From positions 2,046,001 through 2,110,000 of the forward strand of contig OY970271.1 of NCBI GenBank assembly GCA_963715745.1: a stretch of 64,000 nucleotides of DNA. The letters run 5' to 3'. The translations under genes were made by a program, and so were the position numbers. Under the pieces are notes generated by a model. It was not told the DNA's origin. It made no database searches and saw nothing but the letters and a program-made list of their open reading frames with translations. This DNA is from CAWGJF01 sp963715745. Its GTDB lineage: Bacteria; Bacteroidota; Ignavibacteria; Ignavibacteriales; Ignavibacteriaceae. Shown in pieces: positions 26,235-35,048 of the stretch (position 1 is its first letter; the number at the start of each line of letters is the position of its first letter).

Positions 26235-28857
26235 ATTGATAAAAGTCTGTAATTATTTTTTATTTGCATTATTTCTAAGCATTTCTGTTTTTTCACAAAA
26301 CATTTCTGATAAAAAGTATATTACAATTGTACCGGATTCAAATTATGAAGCTGGATGGTTTTGGAGATTCTGGCTTGGCAATCACTGGCGGGATTTATGG
26401 ACAACTCCTATTAAAGTTGAAATTTTAAATCTAAACGATTTTGATGGGGGTTTAATTCCAATTAAAAAAGGTGGAGGACTTCAGACAAAGTCGTTAAGAT
26501 TTAGAAGTAAAAATGGGTTAACATGGAAATTTCGCTCTCTCGATAAAGACCCTTCAAAGCTCCTTCCTCCTGAATTTCAAAAATCAATTGCTGATGAATT
26601 GTTGAAAGATCAAATCAGTTCTTCAAATCCTTATGCACCATTGGTCGTCAGTCCAATTTTAAGTGCTGTTGGAGTTCTGGAATCAAAACCCAGATTAATG
26701 TATTTACCAGATGATTCACTACTAGGTGAGTTCAGAGAGGAATTCAGAAATCAGTTTGGGACAATTGAAATTCATCCGGATGATTATGATGATGAGGATG
26801 AAAATTTTGCAGATGCTGAAGATGTGAAGGGAACCTATAAATTATTTGAACATCTTGAAAAACATCGTGATGAAAAAATATCGTCTACCGAATATCTGAA
26901 AGCTCGTTTGGTTGATTTATTGCTTGGAGACTGGGACAGGCATATGGATCAATGGAGATGGGCAAAATACGAAAAAGACTACAATGAACTCTGGTATCCA
27001 ATTCCGCGTGACAGAGATCAGGCTTTTGTAAAATATGATGGAATATTACCAGAGTTAGCAACTTATATTTTACCGCAGCTAAATAGCTTTGATATGGAAT
27101 ATCCTTCAATAAAATCTCTGACCTGGAATGGAAGATTTCTTGATCGACGGATATTAACAGAAATGAACAAACAAGATTGGGATTCAGTCACTACATTTGT
27201 ACAAAACAGTATTACTGATAGCGTAATTGAAAATGCAATAAAACACTTACCCCGAAAAATAGATTCGCTTTCTGAGAATGAATTGAAAACCAAACTTGTT
27301 AACAGAAGAAATCATTTATCAGAAGCGTCAAATGAATTTTATGACCTAACAAATTCAGTTGCAGATATTTTCTGCAGCATTAAAGATGATATTGCTTTCG
27401 TTTCCCGGCTGAATAATAATTTTACGGAAGTAAAAATTCTTAATCGTGATGGCAATTCATACAATGGTAAAGGAGAAGTTTTATTCAGCAAAAAGTTCTC
27501 AAATTTAATTACTGAAGAAATAAGAATTTATTTGAACGATGGAGATGACGCTGCAATTGTTACCGGTGATTGTGAGATAAGTCCTCTAATAAGAATAATA
27601 GGCGGGGAAGGCAAAGATGAATTAATTGATTCTTCAAATGTGTCGGGATATTTTCTATCATTTACACCTTTTCCCCATAATATAAATAAAACATTTTTCT
27701 ATGATTCTGGTAAAAAAACAAATATTATTTATTCATCCGGAACCTGTTATGATGATTTTGAAACTACATTTCCGAAAACATTAGAGGGAAAATATGAGCC
27801 ACCGGTAATTGATAGAGGAAATAAGTTTATAATGTTTCCATTATTCGGTTATAATTCTGATTATGGATTAATAGCAGATTTAAATATTTTATTATTTAAT
27901 TACGATTTCAGGAAAATTCCATTTAATCAAAAACATCAACTAAAGATTTCATTTGCTACAAGGTTCAGAAAATTTTCTGTTGCATATAACAGTCAGTTTG
28001 TTTCAACTCCCATCCGAAAAGCTTATTTAAGAATTAAAGTTTTGGCTACTCAACAATACTTTATAAATTATTTTGGATATGGAAATGAATCTGAGTATAA
28101 AAGTGATCTTGATAAAAAGGAATTTTATGAAGTTGACCAGAAAATTATAAACATAAAACCAGAATTAGTTTATTCATTATCTGATAAACTTGATTTGTTG
28201 TTGGGAATATCATTAAATCATTCAAATACAAATTTAGAAAATGATTCACTTTTAAAAGGATTCCGTTATGATACTTATGGTTCAGGAGAATTGAACTTAT
28301 TAGGTGTTCATCCGGAAATTGAAATAGATCTAAGAGATAACGAATTTTATCCATTGAAAGGAATTTATTCAATGATTGGGTCTGATTTTTTCCCTGGCCT
28401 TTTCAATACACAGAAAACTTTTTCAAAATATATTTTTGATCTAAGAAGTTATTTCACTTTAAATTTTCTAAATCAAATTACTTGTGCATTTAGAACAGGT
28501 GGTAGTAAAGTAATTGGTACTTATCCGTATTTTCTGGGTGCCACACTTGGAGGTTCAGAAAATTTACGGGCATATAATAAAAACAGATTTTCGGGGGATG
28601 CAGCTATTTTTGGACAGGTTGAATTGAGAATGTATCTGGGCTACCTAAAATTTATTTTTAATAATAAAATCGGTTTAAATCTTTTTGCAGAAACCGGAAG
28701 AGTATTTGCACAAAATGAAAAATCGGACAAATGGCATCCGTCGTATGGAGGCGGGTTCTGGGTTTCCTATTTGCAAAATGAATTAATACTTTCAACTTAT
28801 ATTGCTTTCTCTGGTGAGAGCACTAAATTCAGCTTTGGCTTTGGAATAGGATTTTAA
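26224..28857 (+). CDS. Kinase-like domain fused to Omp85-like outer-membrane barrel (copy 2)
   Basis: 877 aa from a TTG inside the end of the propeller gene. Signal peptide about 1-24 (ending SVFSQ). Same architecture as the protein at 22729 with all key motifs kept: FWLGNHWRDLWT (about 49-60), GGGLQTKS (83-90), GDWDRH (235-240), PIPRDRDQAF (259-268), then a beta-rich C-terminal half with DLRDNEFYPLKG and NLRAYNKNRFSGDAA, the last being a degenerate Omp85 loop-6 motif. Overall similarity to copy 1 is clear along the whole length but moderate, so the duplication is old and both copies have been maintained. Confidence 0.75.
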   Translation: MKSKLIKVCNYFLFALFLSISVFSQNISDKKYITIVPDSNYEAGWFWRFWLGNHWRDLWTTPIKVEILNLNDFDGGLIPIKKGGGLQTKSLRFRSKNGLTWKFRSLDKDPSKLLPPEFQKSIADELLKDQISSSNPYAPLVVSPILSAVGVLESKPRLMYLPDDSLLGEFREEFRNQFGTIEIHPDDYDDEDENFADAEDVKGTYKLFEHLEKHRDEKISSTEYLKARLVDLLLGDWDRHMDQWRWAKYEKDYNELWYPIPRDRDQAFVKYDGILPELATYILPQLNSFDMEYPSIKSLTWNGRFLDRRILTEMNKQDWDSVTTFVQNSITDSVIENAIKHLPRKIDSLSENELKTKLVNRRNHLSEASNEFYDLTNSVADIFCSIKDDIAFVSRLNNNFTEVKILNRDGNSYNGKGEVLFSKKFSNLITEEIRIYLNDGDDAAIVTGDCEISPLIRIIGGEGKDELIDSSNVSGYFLSFTPFPHNINKTFFYDSGKKTNIIYSSGTCYDDFETTFPKTLEGKYEPPVIDRGNKFIMFPLFGYNSDYGLIADLNILLFNYDFRKIPFNQKHQLKISFATRFRKFSVAYNSQFVSTPIRKAYLRIKVLATQQYFINYFGYGNESEYKSDLDKKEFYEVDQKIINIKPELVYSLSDKLDLLLGISLNHSNTNLENDSLLKGFRYDTYGSGELNLLGVHPEIEIDLRDNEFYPLKGIYSMIGSDFFPGLFNTQKTFSKYIFDLRSYFTLNFLNQITCAFRTGGSKVIGTYPYFLGATLGGSENLRAYNKNRFSGDAAIFGQVELRMYLGYLKFIFNNKIGLNLFAETGRVFAQNEKSDKWHPSYGGGFWVSYLQNELILSTYIAFSGESTKFSFGFGIGF

Positions 28858-28887
28858 ATACCAGATTAAATATTTTTCAGTAATAAA

Positions 28888-29382
28888 TTACTTAAAGTAT
28901 AATTTTGGATATTCAAAAAATTCCAGTTTCCCCGAATTTTTTCTTACTTCTTTCCATATACAATCCAGATCAATTGAAACAATACCACAGGTGGGAATAT
29001 TTTCGATTTCCTGGTCACATATAAAATTTTGAAGGGATGTTAAACCGGGATTGTGTCCAAATAACATTGATGTTTGAACTTTCTCATCTATTAATTGAAT
29101 AATTTGCAATAGCTCATTTGAAGATGCTTCATAAATTGAATCTTTTTTAATTATTTCCTCAACAGGGAAATTAATTTTTTTACAGATTTCTTTAGCAGTT
29201 TTCCAGGTTCGTTTTGCTGGACTGGAATATACTATTTCAGGTTTAATATTTTTATCAGAAAGTACTTTCCCCATAAATGGTGCATCACGATTTCCTCTTT
29301 TATTTAAAGGTCTGTCAAAGTCGTTTAACCCCGGATTATCCCAGCTTGATTTTGCGTGTCTAATTAAATACAGTTTTTTCAT
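28888..29382 (-). CDS. sixA: SixA-like phosphohistidine phosphatase (histidine phosphatase family)
   Basis: 164 aa. The N-terminal RHG-type motif LIRHAKSSWDN carries the catalytic His; GNRDAPFMGKVL, VYSSPAKRTWKTA (second Arg) and LFGHNPGL (catalytic His) complete the site. SixA in E. coli removes phosphate from phosphohistidine of PTS/ArcB proteins. Here it is divergent from the HD-PycTM gene and convergent with the kinase-like/Omp85 operon. Assignment to SixA rather than another small histidine phosphatase is by overall size and motif. Confidence 0.85.
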   Translation of the reverse strand: MKKLYLIRHAKSSWDNPGLNDFDRPLNKRGNRDAPFMGKVLSDKNIKPEIVYSSPAKRTWKTAKEICKKINFPVEEIIKKDSIYEASSNELLQIIQLIDEKVQTSMLFGHNPGLTSLQNFICDQEIENIPTCGIVSIDLDCIWKEVRKNSGKLEFFEYPKLYFK

Positions 29383-29439
29383 TTTTAATAGTGACCAATA
29401 TCATTTATTAATTTGATTTACTTCAGAAAATAAGAAAAA

Positions 29440-29455
29440 TGTGATAATTATCACC
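29440..29455. promoter_or_regulatory. CRP/FNR-like palindromic operator candidate
   Basis: TGTGATAATTATCACC contains a perfect 14-nt palindrome (GTGATAA/TTATCAC) and fits the CRP-type half-sites TGTGA-N6-TCAC. It sits in the 180-bp divergent intergenic region between the sixA-like gene and the HD-PycTM gene, 58 bp upstream of the sixA start and 107 bp upstream of the other. No CRP-family gene is in the window. Confidence 0.5.
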
Positions 29456-29562
29456 CATCTGGAAGAGACATACGGTTAAATTATCGATAACAAATAATAA
29501 TAAAATTATGTCAATTCGTTTTTTATTCAATTAATTACAAAATGAATTGAGAGGATATTTCG

Positions 29563-30779
29563 TTGAATACAGATTTGATAAATAAAATTGAAAAACATAT
29601 TTCCGGAATTTACAAAGACAAATTACCGGACGACAATTGTTACCATAACCTTACGCACACAAAAGAAGTTGTTGGCGTAGCAAAAGAACTTGCCCGGTTA
29701 TCGAATGTGAATGATGAAGAATTGGAAATGCTTATCATAGCAGCATGGTTCATGATATAGGTTATATAAAGCAATGTGAAGGACATGAAGAAGCAAGTGC
29801 TGAAATGGCGGCAAATTTTTTGAGGTCTAACAATTATCCTATTAACAAAATTGCGATAGTTAAAGATTTAATAAAGGTTACCAGAATTCCTCAAAGACCA
29901 AAAAATCTATTACAGGAAATTATTTGTGATGCTGATCTTCATCATCTCGGCGTAAAGGATTTTGCCGATAAGGGTGAAATGCTTCGATGTGAGATTGAAA
30001 AGAATGTAGATAAAAAATTCTCAAATTCTGATTGGCTAAAAAATAATATTATGTTCTTTAAACACCAGGAATTTTTTACTCCTGCAGCGAAAGAAAAATT
30101 TGAAGCACAGAAAAAAATAAACTTAAATAAAATTAAAGATGATTTAAGAAATATTGAGAAAAAGAAAAAAGATAAGAAGAAAAAACATTCACAAGTTGGA
30201 GAACAACCAGAATTGAAGGAGAAAGCCGGAAGAAGTATTGAAACAATGTTTCGGAATACAATGCGGACTCATGTAGCCTTCAGCTCGATGGCTGATACTA
30301 AAGCAAATATAATGATAAGTGTCAATACTCTTGTACTTACAATTATTGTAAGTGTAATGATCAGAAAACTTGACACTAATCCTCATCTTGTGATTCCTAC
30401 TGCAATGCTGACTTTAACAAGCTTACTTGCACTTATTTATGCAATTTTAGTTACACGGCCAAAAATAACATCCGGAACATTTTCTTCTGAAGATATAAAA
30501 AATAAAAAAACTAATCTTCTTTTCTTTGGAAATTTTTACAACGTTTCTTTAAAGGATTTTGCCTGGGGTATGAAGGAAATGATAGAAGATAAAAATTATT
30601 TGTATGATGCAATGATTACAGACTTTTATTACCTTGGCCAGGTGCTGGGAAAGAAGTATAAACAATTAAGGATATGTTATACGATTTTTATGTTTGGTGT
30701 TATTATTTCAGTAATTGCTTTTTCAATTGCTTACATATTATACCCCGGTGGTACAAACCTTGGTCCTTTAATTGATTAG
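29563..30779 (+). pseudogene. HD phosphohydrolase - PycTM (Pycsar effector-like) protein, frameshifted
   Basis: A TTG at 29563 with GAGAGG eight bases upstream opens an HD-domain frame: NCYHNLTHTKEVVGVA, then AAWF and a stop at 29760. The continuation is in another frame: HDIGYIKQ, CDADLHHLG and so on to 30779. Restoring one T in GGTTC at 29749-29750 gives AAWFHDIGY, exactly the HD motif, so one base was lost there. After a Lys-rich coiled linker comes RTHVAFSSMADTKANIMISV with three membrane segments, the signature of the PycTM/DUF5706 Pycsar effector family. No pyrimidine cyclase gene is nearby. Either a recent pseudogene or a sequencing error in this genome; programmed shifting is less likely since the site is not a slippery heptamer. 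Confidence 0.8.
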
Positions 30780-30783
30780 CATT

Positions 30784-30807
30784 AAAAAAGTCCGCAAGAA
30801 GCGGACT
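30784..30807 (-). terminator. Rho-independent terminator for the lipoprotein gene (minus strand)
   Basis: Stem AGTCCGC / GCGGACT with loop AAGAA. On the minus strand the hairpin is followed by six T (A-run 30784-30789 on the plus strand), 28 bp after the stop of the lipoprotein gene at 30835. It does not have a T-run in the plus direction. Confidence 0.85.
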
Positions 30808-30834
30808 CAAAAAAACAAAATTATTTGTTTTATG

Positions 30835-31548
30835 TTAAATACCTTTTAATACCTTTGCATTTTCAATAATAACCGGAAAAAAATAACCAGCTCCAAAATC
30901 TTTATCAATACTTAATGTACCTTCAACTGTAATCACATCTCCTAGTTTAACAGGATCAAGGCTTGTGACAACAAGATCAAAGTCATTTTTTGAGCCACTT
31001 CCGTCCTGGATATGAATCCAGTTTCTTTGCATAATATTCGGGTTGTACTTAACAACTTTCCCTTTTACTTTCACAGTTTTGCCATTAAGTTCATTTTTAT
31101 TTGCATAAATGTCTGAAATAGATTTTCCCGATGTTAACGGTTCAACTTTAATTTTCTCTTTGGTCATATTTTGTGCATTACTGTGAGCTTGCTGCATTTG
31201 GTTGGGGTCACTGGATTTTCTTGCATCATCAACAAAAAGCACTGATTCGAAAGTTCTATTTAATGTTGGACTTTCAAAATTTTTCATCTCCATACTCTTA
31301 GAAAAATAAAGCATTTCACCTTTTTCAATCTGCATTTTAGGAACGGCAATCCAGAATGTTTTTTCTCCTTCCTTTACATCTAAATAAGTATAATCATTTG
31401 TAGGGATTATATCCATTACTTTTACAATATGTGGTTCTTTACTCATTACATCAGATGTATTCTCCGGTTTTGATTCAGTTTTTTCCTCAGTATTACATCC
31501 CAGCATAAATGCAAGAACTACAACTAATAAGACGATCATATTTTTCAT
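30835..31548 (-). CDS. Lipoprotein with OB-fold-like domain
   Basis: 237 aa. Lipobox FMLGC with the lipidated Cys at 18. The N-terminal half (about 45-110) has a strand-rich region (HIVKVMDIIPTNDYTYLDV, then KTFWIAVP). The C-terminal half (about 150-235) has the strand order of a bacterial OB-fold: GKTVKVKGKVVKYNP, NWIHIQDGSG, FDLVVTS and GDVITVEGTLSIDKDFG. Similar OB-fold lipoproteins are periplasmic and of unknown role. Stand-alone transcription unit with its own terminator. Confidence 0.8.
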   Translation of the reverse strand: MKNMIVLLVVVLAFMLGCNTEEKTESKPENTSDVMSKEPHIVKVMDIIPTNDYTYLDVKEGEKTFWIAVPKMQIEKGEMLYFSKSMEMKNFESPTLNRTFESVLFVDDARKSSDPNQMQQAHSNAQNMTKEKIKVEPLTSGKSISDIYANKNELNGKTVKVKGKVVKYNPNIMQRNWIHIQDGSGSKNDFDLVVTSLDPVKLGDVITVEGTLSIDKDFGAGYFFPVIIENAKVLKGI

Positions 31549-31709
31549 AATTACCCTTTAAATTTTATTCTATAATAACAAATATATGAAATTGCTCGCA
31601 TCTATTCTGCATAAATTTTAGTGTACAATTAGTACTCTAATTTTAACTATTATGATAAAAATTTATGAATTATTAACTTTCGAATAAAATTGGAAAAATT
31701 AATATCACA

Positions 31710-33056
31710 ATGCACCCGTCACTAAAATACTATTCTAAAAGTATGGGGAAATTCAGTTATCATATTATTACTTTATTGATTTTAATAATTATTATACTGC
31801 CTGTTTCTATAAAATCACAGGATTATTGGTCTGAAATTCAAAGCCCAACAATCAATTTTCTTCACACTCAGTTTTTTACCGATAGTTTATCTGGCTGGGT
31901 AGCGGGGGATTCGGGAGTGGTATTCTATACTTCTGACGGAGGGGAAAACTGGACACAGCAACAATCAAATACTGGTTCAAATATACAAGATATTTTTTTC
32001 CTTGATGAAAACAGGGGATGGGCTGTTGGCTGGCGCGAAGGAGTGACACCAAGCGGAACAGATATAATTACCACTACAAACGGCGGGGCTGAATGGGCTG
32101 AAAGAGCATACGCTGAAGATAATGTTTACCTGGCAACAATAAATTTTTTAGATACTCTTAACGGTTGGGCTGGCGGTTATCCTGATAAATTAATTCGTAC
32201 CTTTGATGGAGGTCATACCTGGAAAGATGCTACAATTGATTCAGGTGCATTTAAAAATTTCCCGGTTGTTCAAATTAAATTTTATGATTCCCTTTTCGCA
32301 TTGGCATGCGGCGGGGCAATTGATTTTGCCGGTGTTATTTGGAAAACAACAAATGGTGGTGATAACTGGTATTCGATTGGTGTTGCAGCCGAACCAATCC
32401 GGGATATTGAATATCTTGATTCAATAAACATACTAGGCATTGGCGGTGACCCGGAATATTTTGGTGCAAGCAGTATCAAATCTATTGACGGAGGTAGTAC
32501 ATGGGAATACCAGGCTTTAGGTTATTTTGGTGTTGCGACTGCGCTTTCATTCAGGACAGAAACTGAATGCTGGGCACCAGTAAGTTTTACTCAAAAGATG
32601 GTTTATTCAACAGATGCAGGTATGAATTGGGAGATAATTCCAACACCGGGTGAAAGTAAAATCTATGATATGGAATTTACAGATTCACTAACAGCATATG
32701 GTGTCGGATTTAATGGAAAAATCATTAAATACAAAAAACCTAACGTAACAACTGTAAATGTAGCTAGGAGTGTTAAACAAACATTTGTTCTTTATCAGAA
32801 CTATCCAAACCCATTTAATCCTTCAACTAAAATCAGGTATCAAATTTCAAAAGAGGCATTTGTTAGTCTGAAGGTTTATGATGTCCTGGGAAATAAAGTG
32901 GCAACATTGGTGAATGAAAGGAAACCTGCTGGTGATTTTGAAATTGAATTCAATATTAATGAATTTAAAGATGTTAAAACCACAAGTGGAATTTATTTTT
33001 ACAAGTTGCAAACCGGGGAGTATACTTCAACAAAAAAAATGATTTTATTGAAGTAG
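31710..33056 (+). CDS. T9SS-sorted YCF48/Asp-box repeat protein
   Basis: 448 aa from ATG 31710; the ATG at 31743 gives a more typical signal peptide (GKFSYHIITLLILIIIILP) and may be the true start. Residues about 45-345 contain repeated WxxG / TxDGGxxW units (FYTSDGGENWTQQ, IWKTTNGGDNWYS, SIDGGSTWEYQ), a beta-propeller like the YCF48/Asp-box family. Residues about 365-448 are the type IX secretion sorting domain (YQNYPNPFNPSTKIRYQI, VYDVLGNKVATLV, GIYFYKLQTG). Expected to be exported and surface-anchored or released. Single gene; the convergent PAP2 gene follows by 16 bp. Confidence 0.88.
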   Translation: MHPSLKYYSKSMGKFSYHIITLLILIIIILPVSIKSQDYWSEIQSPTINFLHTQFFTDSLSGWVAGDSGVVFYTSDGGENWTQQQSNTGSNIQDIFFLDENRGWAVGWREGVTPSGTDIITTTNGGAEWAERAYAEDNVYLATINFLDTLNGWAGGYPDKLIRTFDGGHTWKDATIDSGAFKNFPVVQIKFYDSLFALACGGAIDFAGVIWKTTNGGDNWYSIGVAAEPIRDIEYLDSINILGIGGDPEYFGASSIKSIDGGSTWEYQALGYFGVATALSFRTETECWAPVSFTQKMVYSTDAGMNWEIIPTPGESKIYDMEFTDSLTAYGVGFNGKIIKYKKPNVTTVNVARSVKQTFVLYQNYPNPFNPSTKIRYQISKEAFVSLKVYDVLGNKVATLVNERKPAGDFEIEFNINEFKDVKTTSGIYFYKLQTGEYTSTKKMILLK

Positions 33057-33072
33057 ATAAACTTACTATCAG

Positions 33073-33861
33073 TTAAAAGACAATTGTAAAACAGATAATA
33101 TTTGCACTATTAGTAAATGCCTGTTCATTATTTTGACTATCGTTTTTTTCGTGAATAAGTGGAACAATATATCCAATTAAGCTTCCGACTGCTGCTCCAG
33201 TTAAAACATCAGATAAAAAATGCATTCCAGAAATAACCCTCAGGTATCCTGTAATGGAAGCTAAAAAAATTGAGCTTCCCCAAATAACACCTTTCCAATT
33301 TGAATCCGGGTAATATTTTGAATAAATAGTAGAAAGAAATACTGCAGAAGCAAATGAGAATGCCGCATGTCCCGAAAAAAATGAAAGCCTGGATTCGAAA
33401 TCCATTTTGAAATCCAATGGAACATTTTCGTTATACATATATGGTCGAAATCCTCCTATAAGAGATTTAGTTATATGAGTCGTTCCATAATATAGCAAGT
33501 AAAGTTCAAGATTCATTACCAGGAATATTTTATAGTCCTTTCTTATTTGTTCAGAAGAAAATAAAAATAATGGTGAAACCATTTGTGACACCAGAAGCAC
33601 ATCGCTTATATCAGATGCAGTTGGTGACCAGTTGTAAGTTGCAAATCGATCAAAAGAATTAATATCTTCTCTAGAAAGGTTTTTTATCTCGTTTTCTGAT
33701 GGAGGTTCAATCCTGCTCAAAAGATAAATTGCAAATGAACTTGCAGAGGCTCCTGAACTTATTAACGCGGTTTCCCTGACACTTTCGAGTTCATAATTGG
33801 ATTGTGGAAAACATGAGTAAGAAAGTAAAATGATTGCAGAAAAAATATAAATTTTGTTCAT
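33073..33861 (-). CDS. PAP2-family membrane phosphatase
   Basis: 262 aa with a signal or anchor at the N-terminus and five further hydrophobic segments. Catalytic triad motifs: K132...R139-P140 (TKSLIGGFRP), FSGH at 162-165, and R208...H214...D218 (RVISGMHFLSDV). PAP2 enzymes remove phosphate from lipids such as undecaprenyl pyrophosphate or PgpB substrates at the outer face of the membrane. Specific substrate unknown. 35 bp separates it from the upstream AI-2E gene on the same strand. Confidence 0.92.
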   Translation of the reverse strand: MNKIYIFSAIILLSYSCFPQSNYELESVRETALISSGASASSFAIYLLSRIEPPSENEIKNLSREDINSFDRFATYNWSPTASDISDVLLVSQMVSPLFLFSSEQIRKDYKIFLVMNLELYLLYYGTTHITKSLIGGFRPYMYNENVPLDFKMDFESRLSFFSGHAAFSFASAVFLSTIYSKYYPDSNWKGVIWGSSIFLASITGYLRVISGMHFLSDVLTGAAVGSLIGYIVPLIHEKNDSQNNEQAFTNSANIICFTIVF

Positions 33862-33896
33862 TTGAGGTTAAGAGTCAGGTACTGAAATAAATAAAA

Positions 33897-34940
33897 TCAA
33901 TCAGGAGATAAAGAACCGCCAAGCAGTACTGCTATCCATCTTGTTTCTTCGGAACTATCCAACGCAATCTTTATTGTTATTGTAAGTGGAACAGACAACA
34001 ACATTCCAATCGGTCCTAAAACCCATCCCCAGAATATCAATGAAAGAAAAACAACCAGAGCAGAAAGCCCTAGTCCTTCACCCATGAATTTTGGTTCAAG
34101 AATATTTCCCATTATCGTATTAATAACTAAATACCCGGCCACCACAATGATTGAATCTCCAATACCAAATTGAATGAATGCAAGCAGGGCAGGTGGAATC
34201 AAAGCAATAATAGAACCGATTGTGGGAATATAATTTAACAGGAAAGCGAGAACTCCCCACAATATCGGGTAATCAACCCCGATTATATAAAGTAATATGG
34301 TTGCAAGTAAACCAGTTATGAGACTAATCCATGTTTTAATCGTAATATATTTGTTGATATTATCTGTAACTGATTGGACTCTTTTCATAGATTCTTTTGG
34401 ATCTGATACAATCTTATTTATTTTAGAAGGAAGACTCGAAACTTCAAGCATCATAAAAACAACAGTAAGAAAAATTAAGAAACCGTTTGTAAAAATATTA
34501 CTTAATTCATTCAATACTCCTGCAACAAGTGTAAGTGCTGACCCCGGGTTAAAATATTCTTCTATTTTTACTTCACTAACTGAAACTCCCATTGTTCTTA
34601 AGATTTCAGTAACATTATCGATCTGGGTTTTAATTAGAGATTGATAGTAAGGAATTCTGTCAGTAAAACTATTTATTGATGAGCCAATTAAAAATCCGAT
34701 AGAAGAAATAAAAATCAGGAATACAAGAATGACTATAATAATTGATAGAGATTTAGGTACGCCTTTTCTTTCCAGCCATAAAAACGGCGGTAAGCTTATT
34801 ATCGAAATAAATGCAGCAAGCAGGAAAGGAATGACAATCGATTCAGCAGCTTTCATTCCGGCTATGATAATTACAAATGCTGCAATTAATATCAAAGATT
34901 TTGAAGCTCTGTTTGTTGATTCTGGAATCAGGCTGCTCAT
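33897..34940 (-). CDS. AI-2E family (TqsA/PerM-like) transporter
   Basis: 347 aa with about eight membrane segments. Family signatures: IPFLLAAFISIISLPP near the N-terminus, GVLAFLLNYIPTIGSIIALIPP, GNILEPKFMGEGLGLSALVVFLSLIFWGW and GPIGMLLSVPLT. Members export various small molecules; the substrate cannot be read from the sequence. Same strand and likely co-transcribed with the PAP2 gene. Confidence 0.93.
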   Translation of the reverse strand: MSSLIPESTNRASKSLILIAAFVIIIAGMKAAESIVIPFLLAAFISIISLPPFLWLERKGVPKSLSIIIVILVFLIFISSIGFLIGSSINSFTDRIPYYQSLIKTQIDNVTEILRTMGVSVSEVKIEEYFNPGSALTLVAGVLNELSNIFTNGFLIFLTVVFMMLEVSSLPSKINKIVSDPKESMKRVQSVTDNINKYITIKTWISLITGLLATILLYIIGVDYPILWGVLAFLLNYIPTIGSIIALIPPALLAFIQFGIGDSIIVVAGYLVINTIMGNILEPKFMGEGLGLSALVVFLSLIFWGWVLGPIGMLLSVPLTITIKIALDSSEETRWIAVLLGGSLSPD

Positions 34941-35048
34941 TAGAAATTAATATTTGGATAATGGATATCAAAATATAATTAAAAGAATGGATTTTTAAAC
35001 AATCGAGGTAGAATTAAAAATAGTTAGTTTAATAGCGGGAAGAAAAAT

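Noticed and set aside
29740..29765. Programmed frameshift in the HD-PycTM gene
   Set aside because: No slippery heptamer and no downstream structure seen; a single-base loss explains it.
29563..30779. Complete Pycsar defence system
   Set aside because: No pyrimidine cyclase (PycC) gene next to it or elsewhere in the window.
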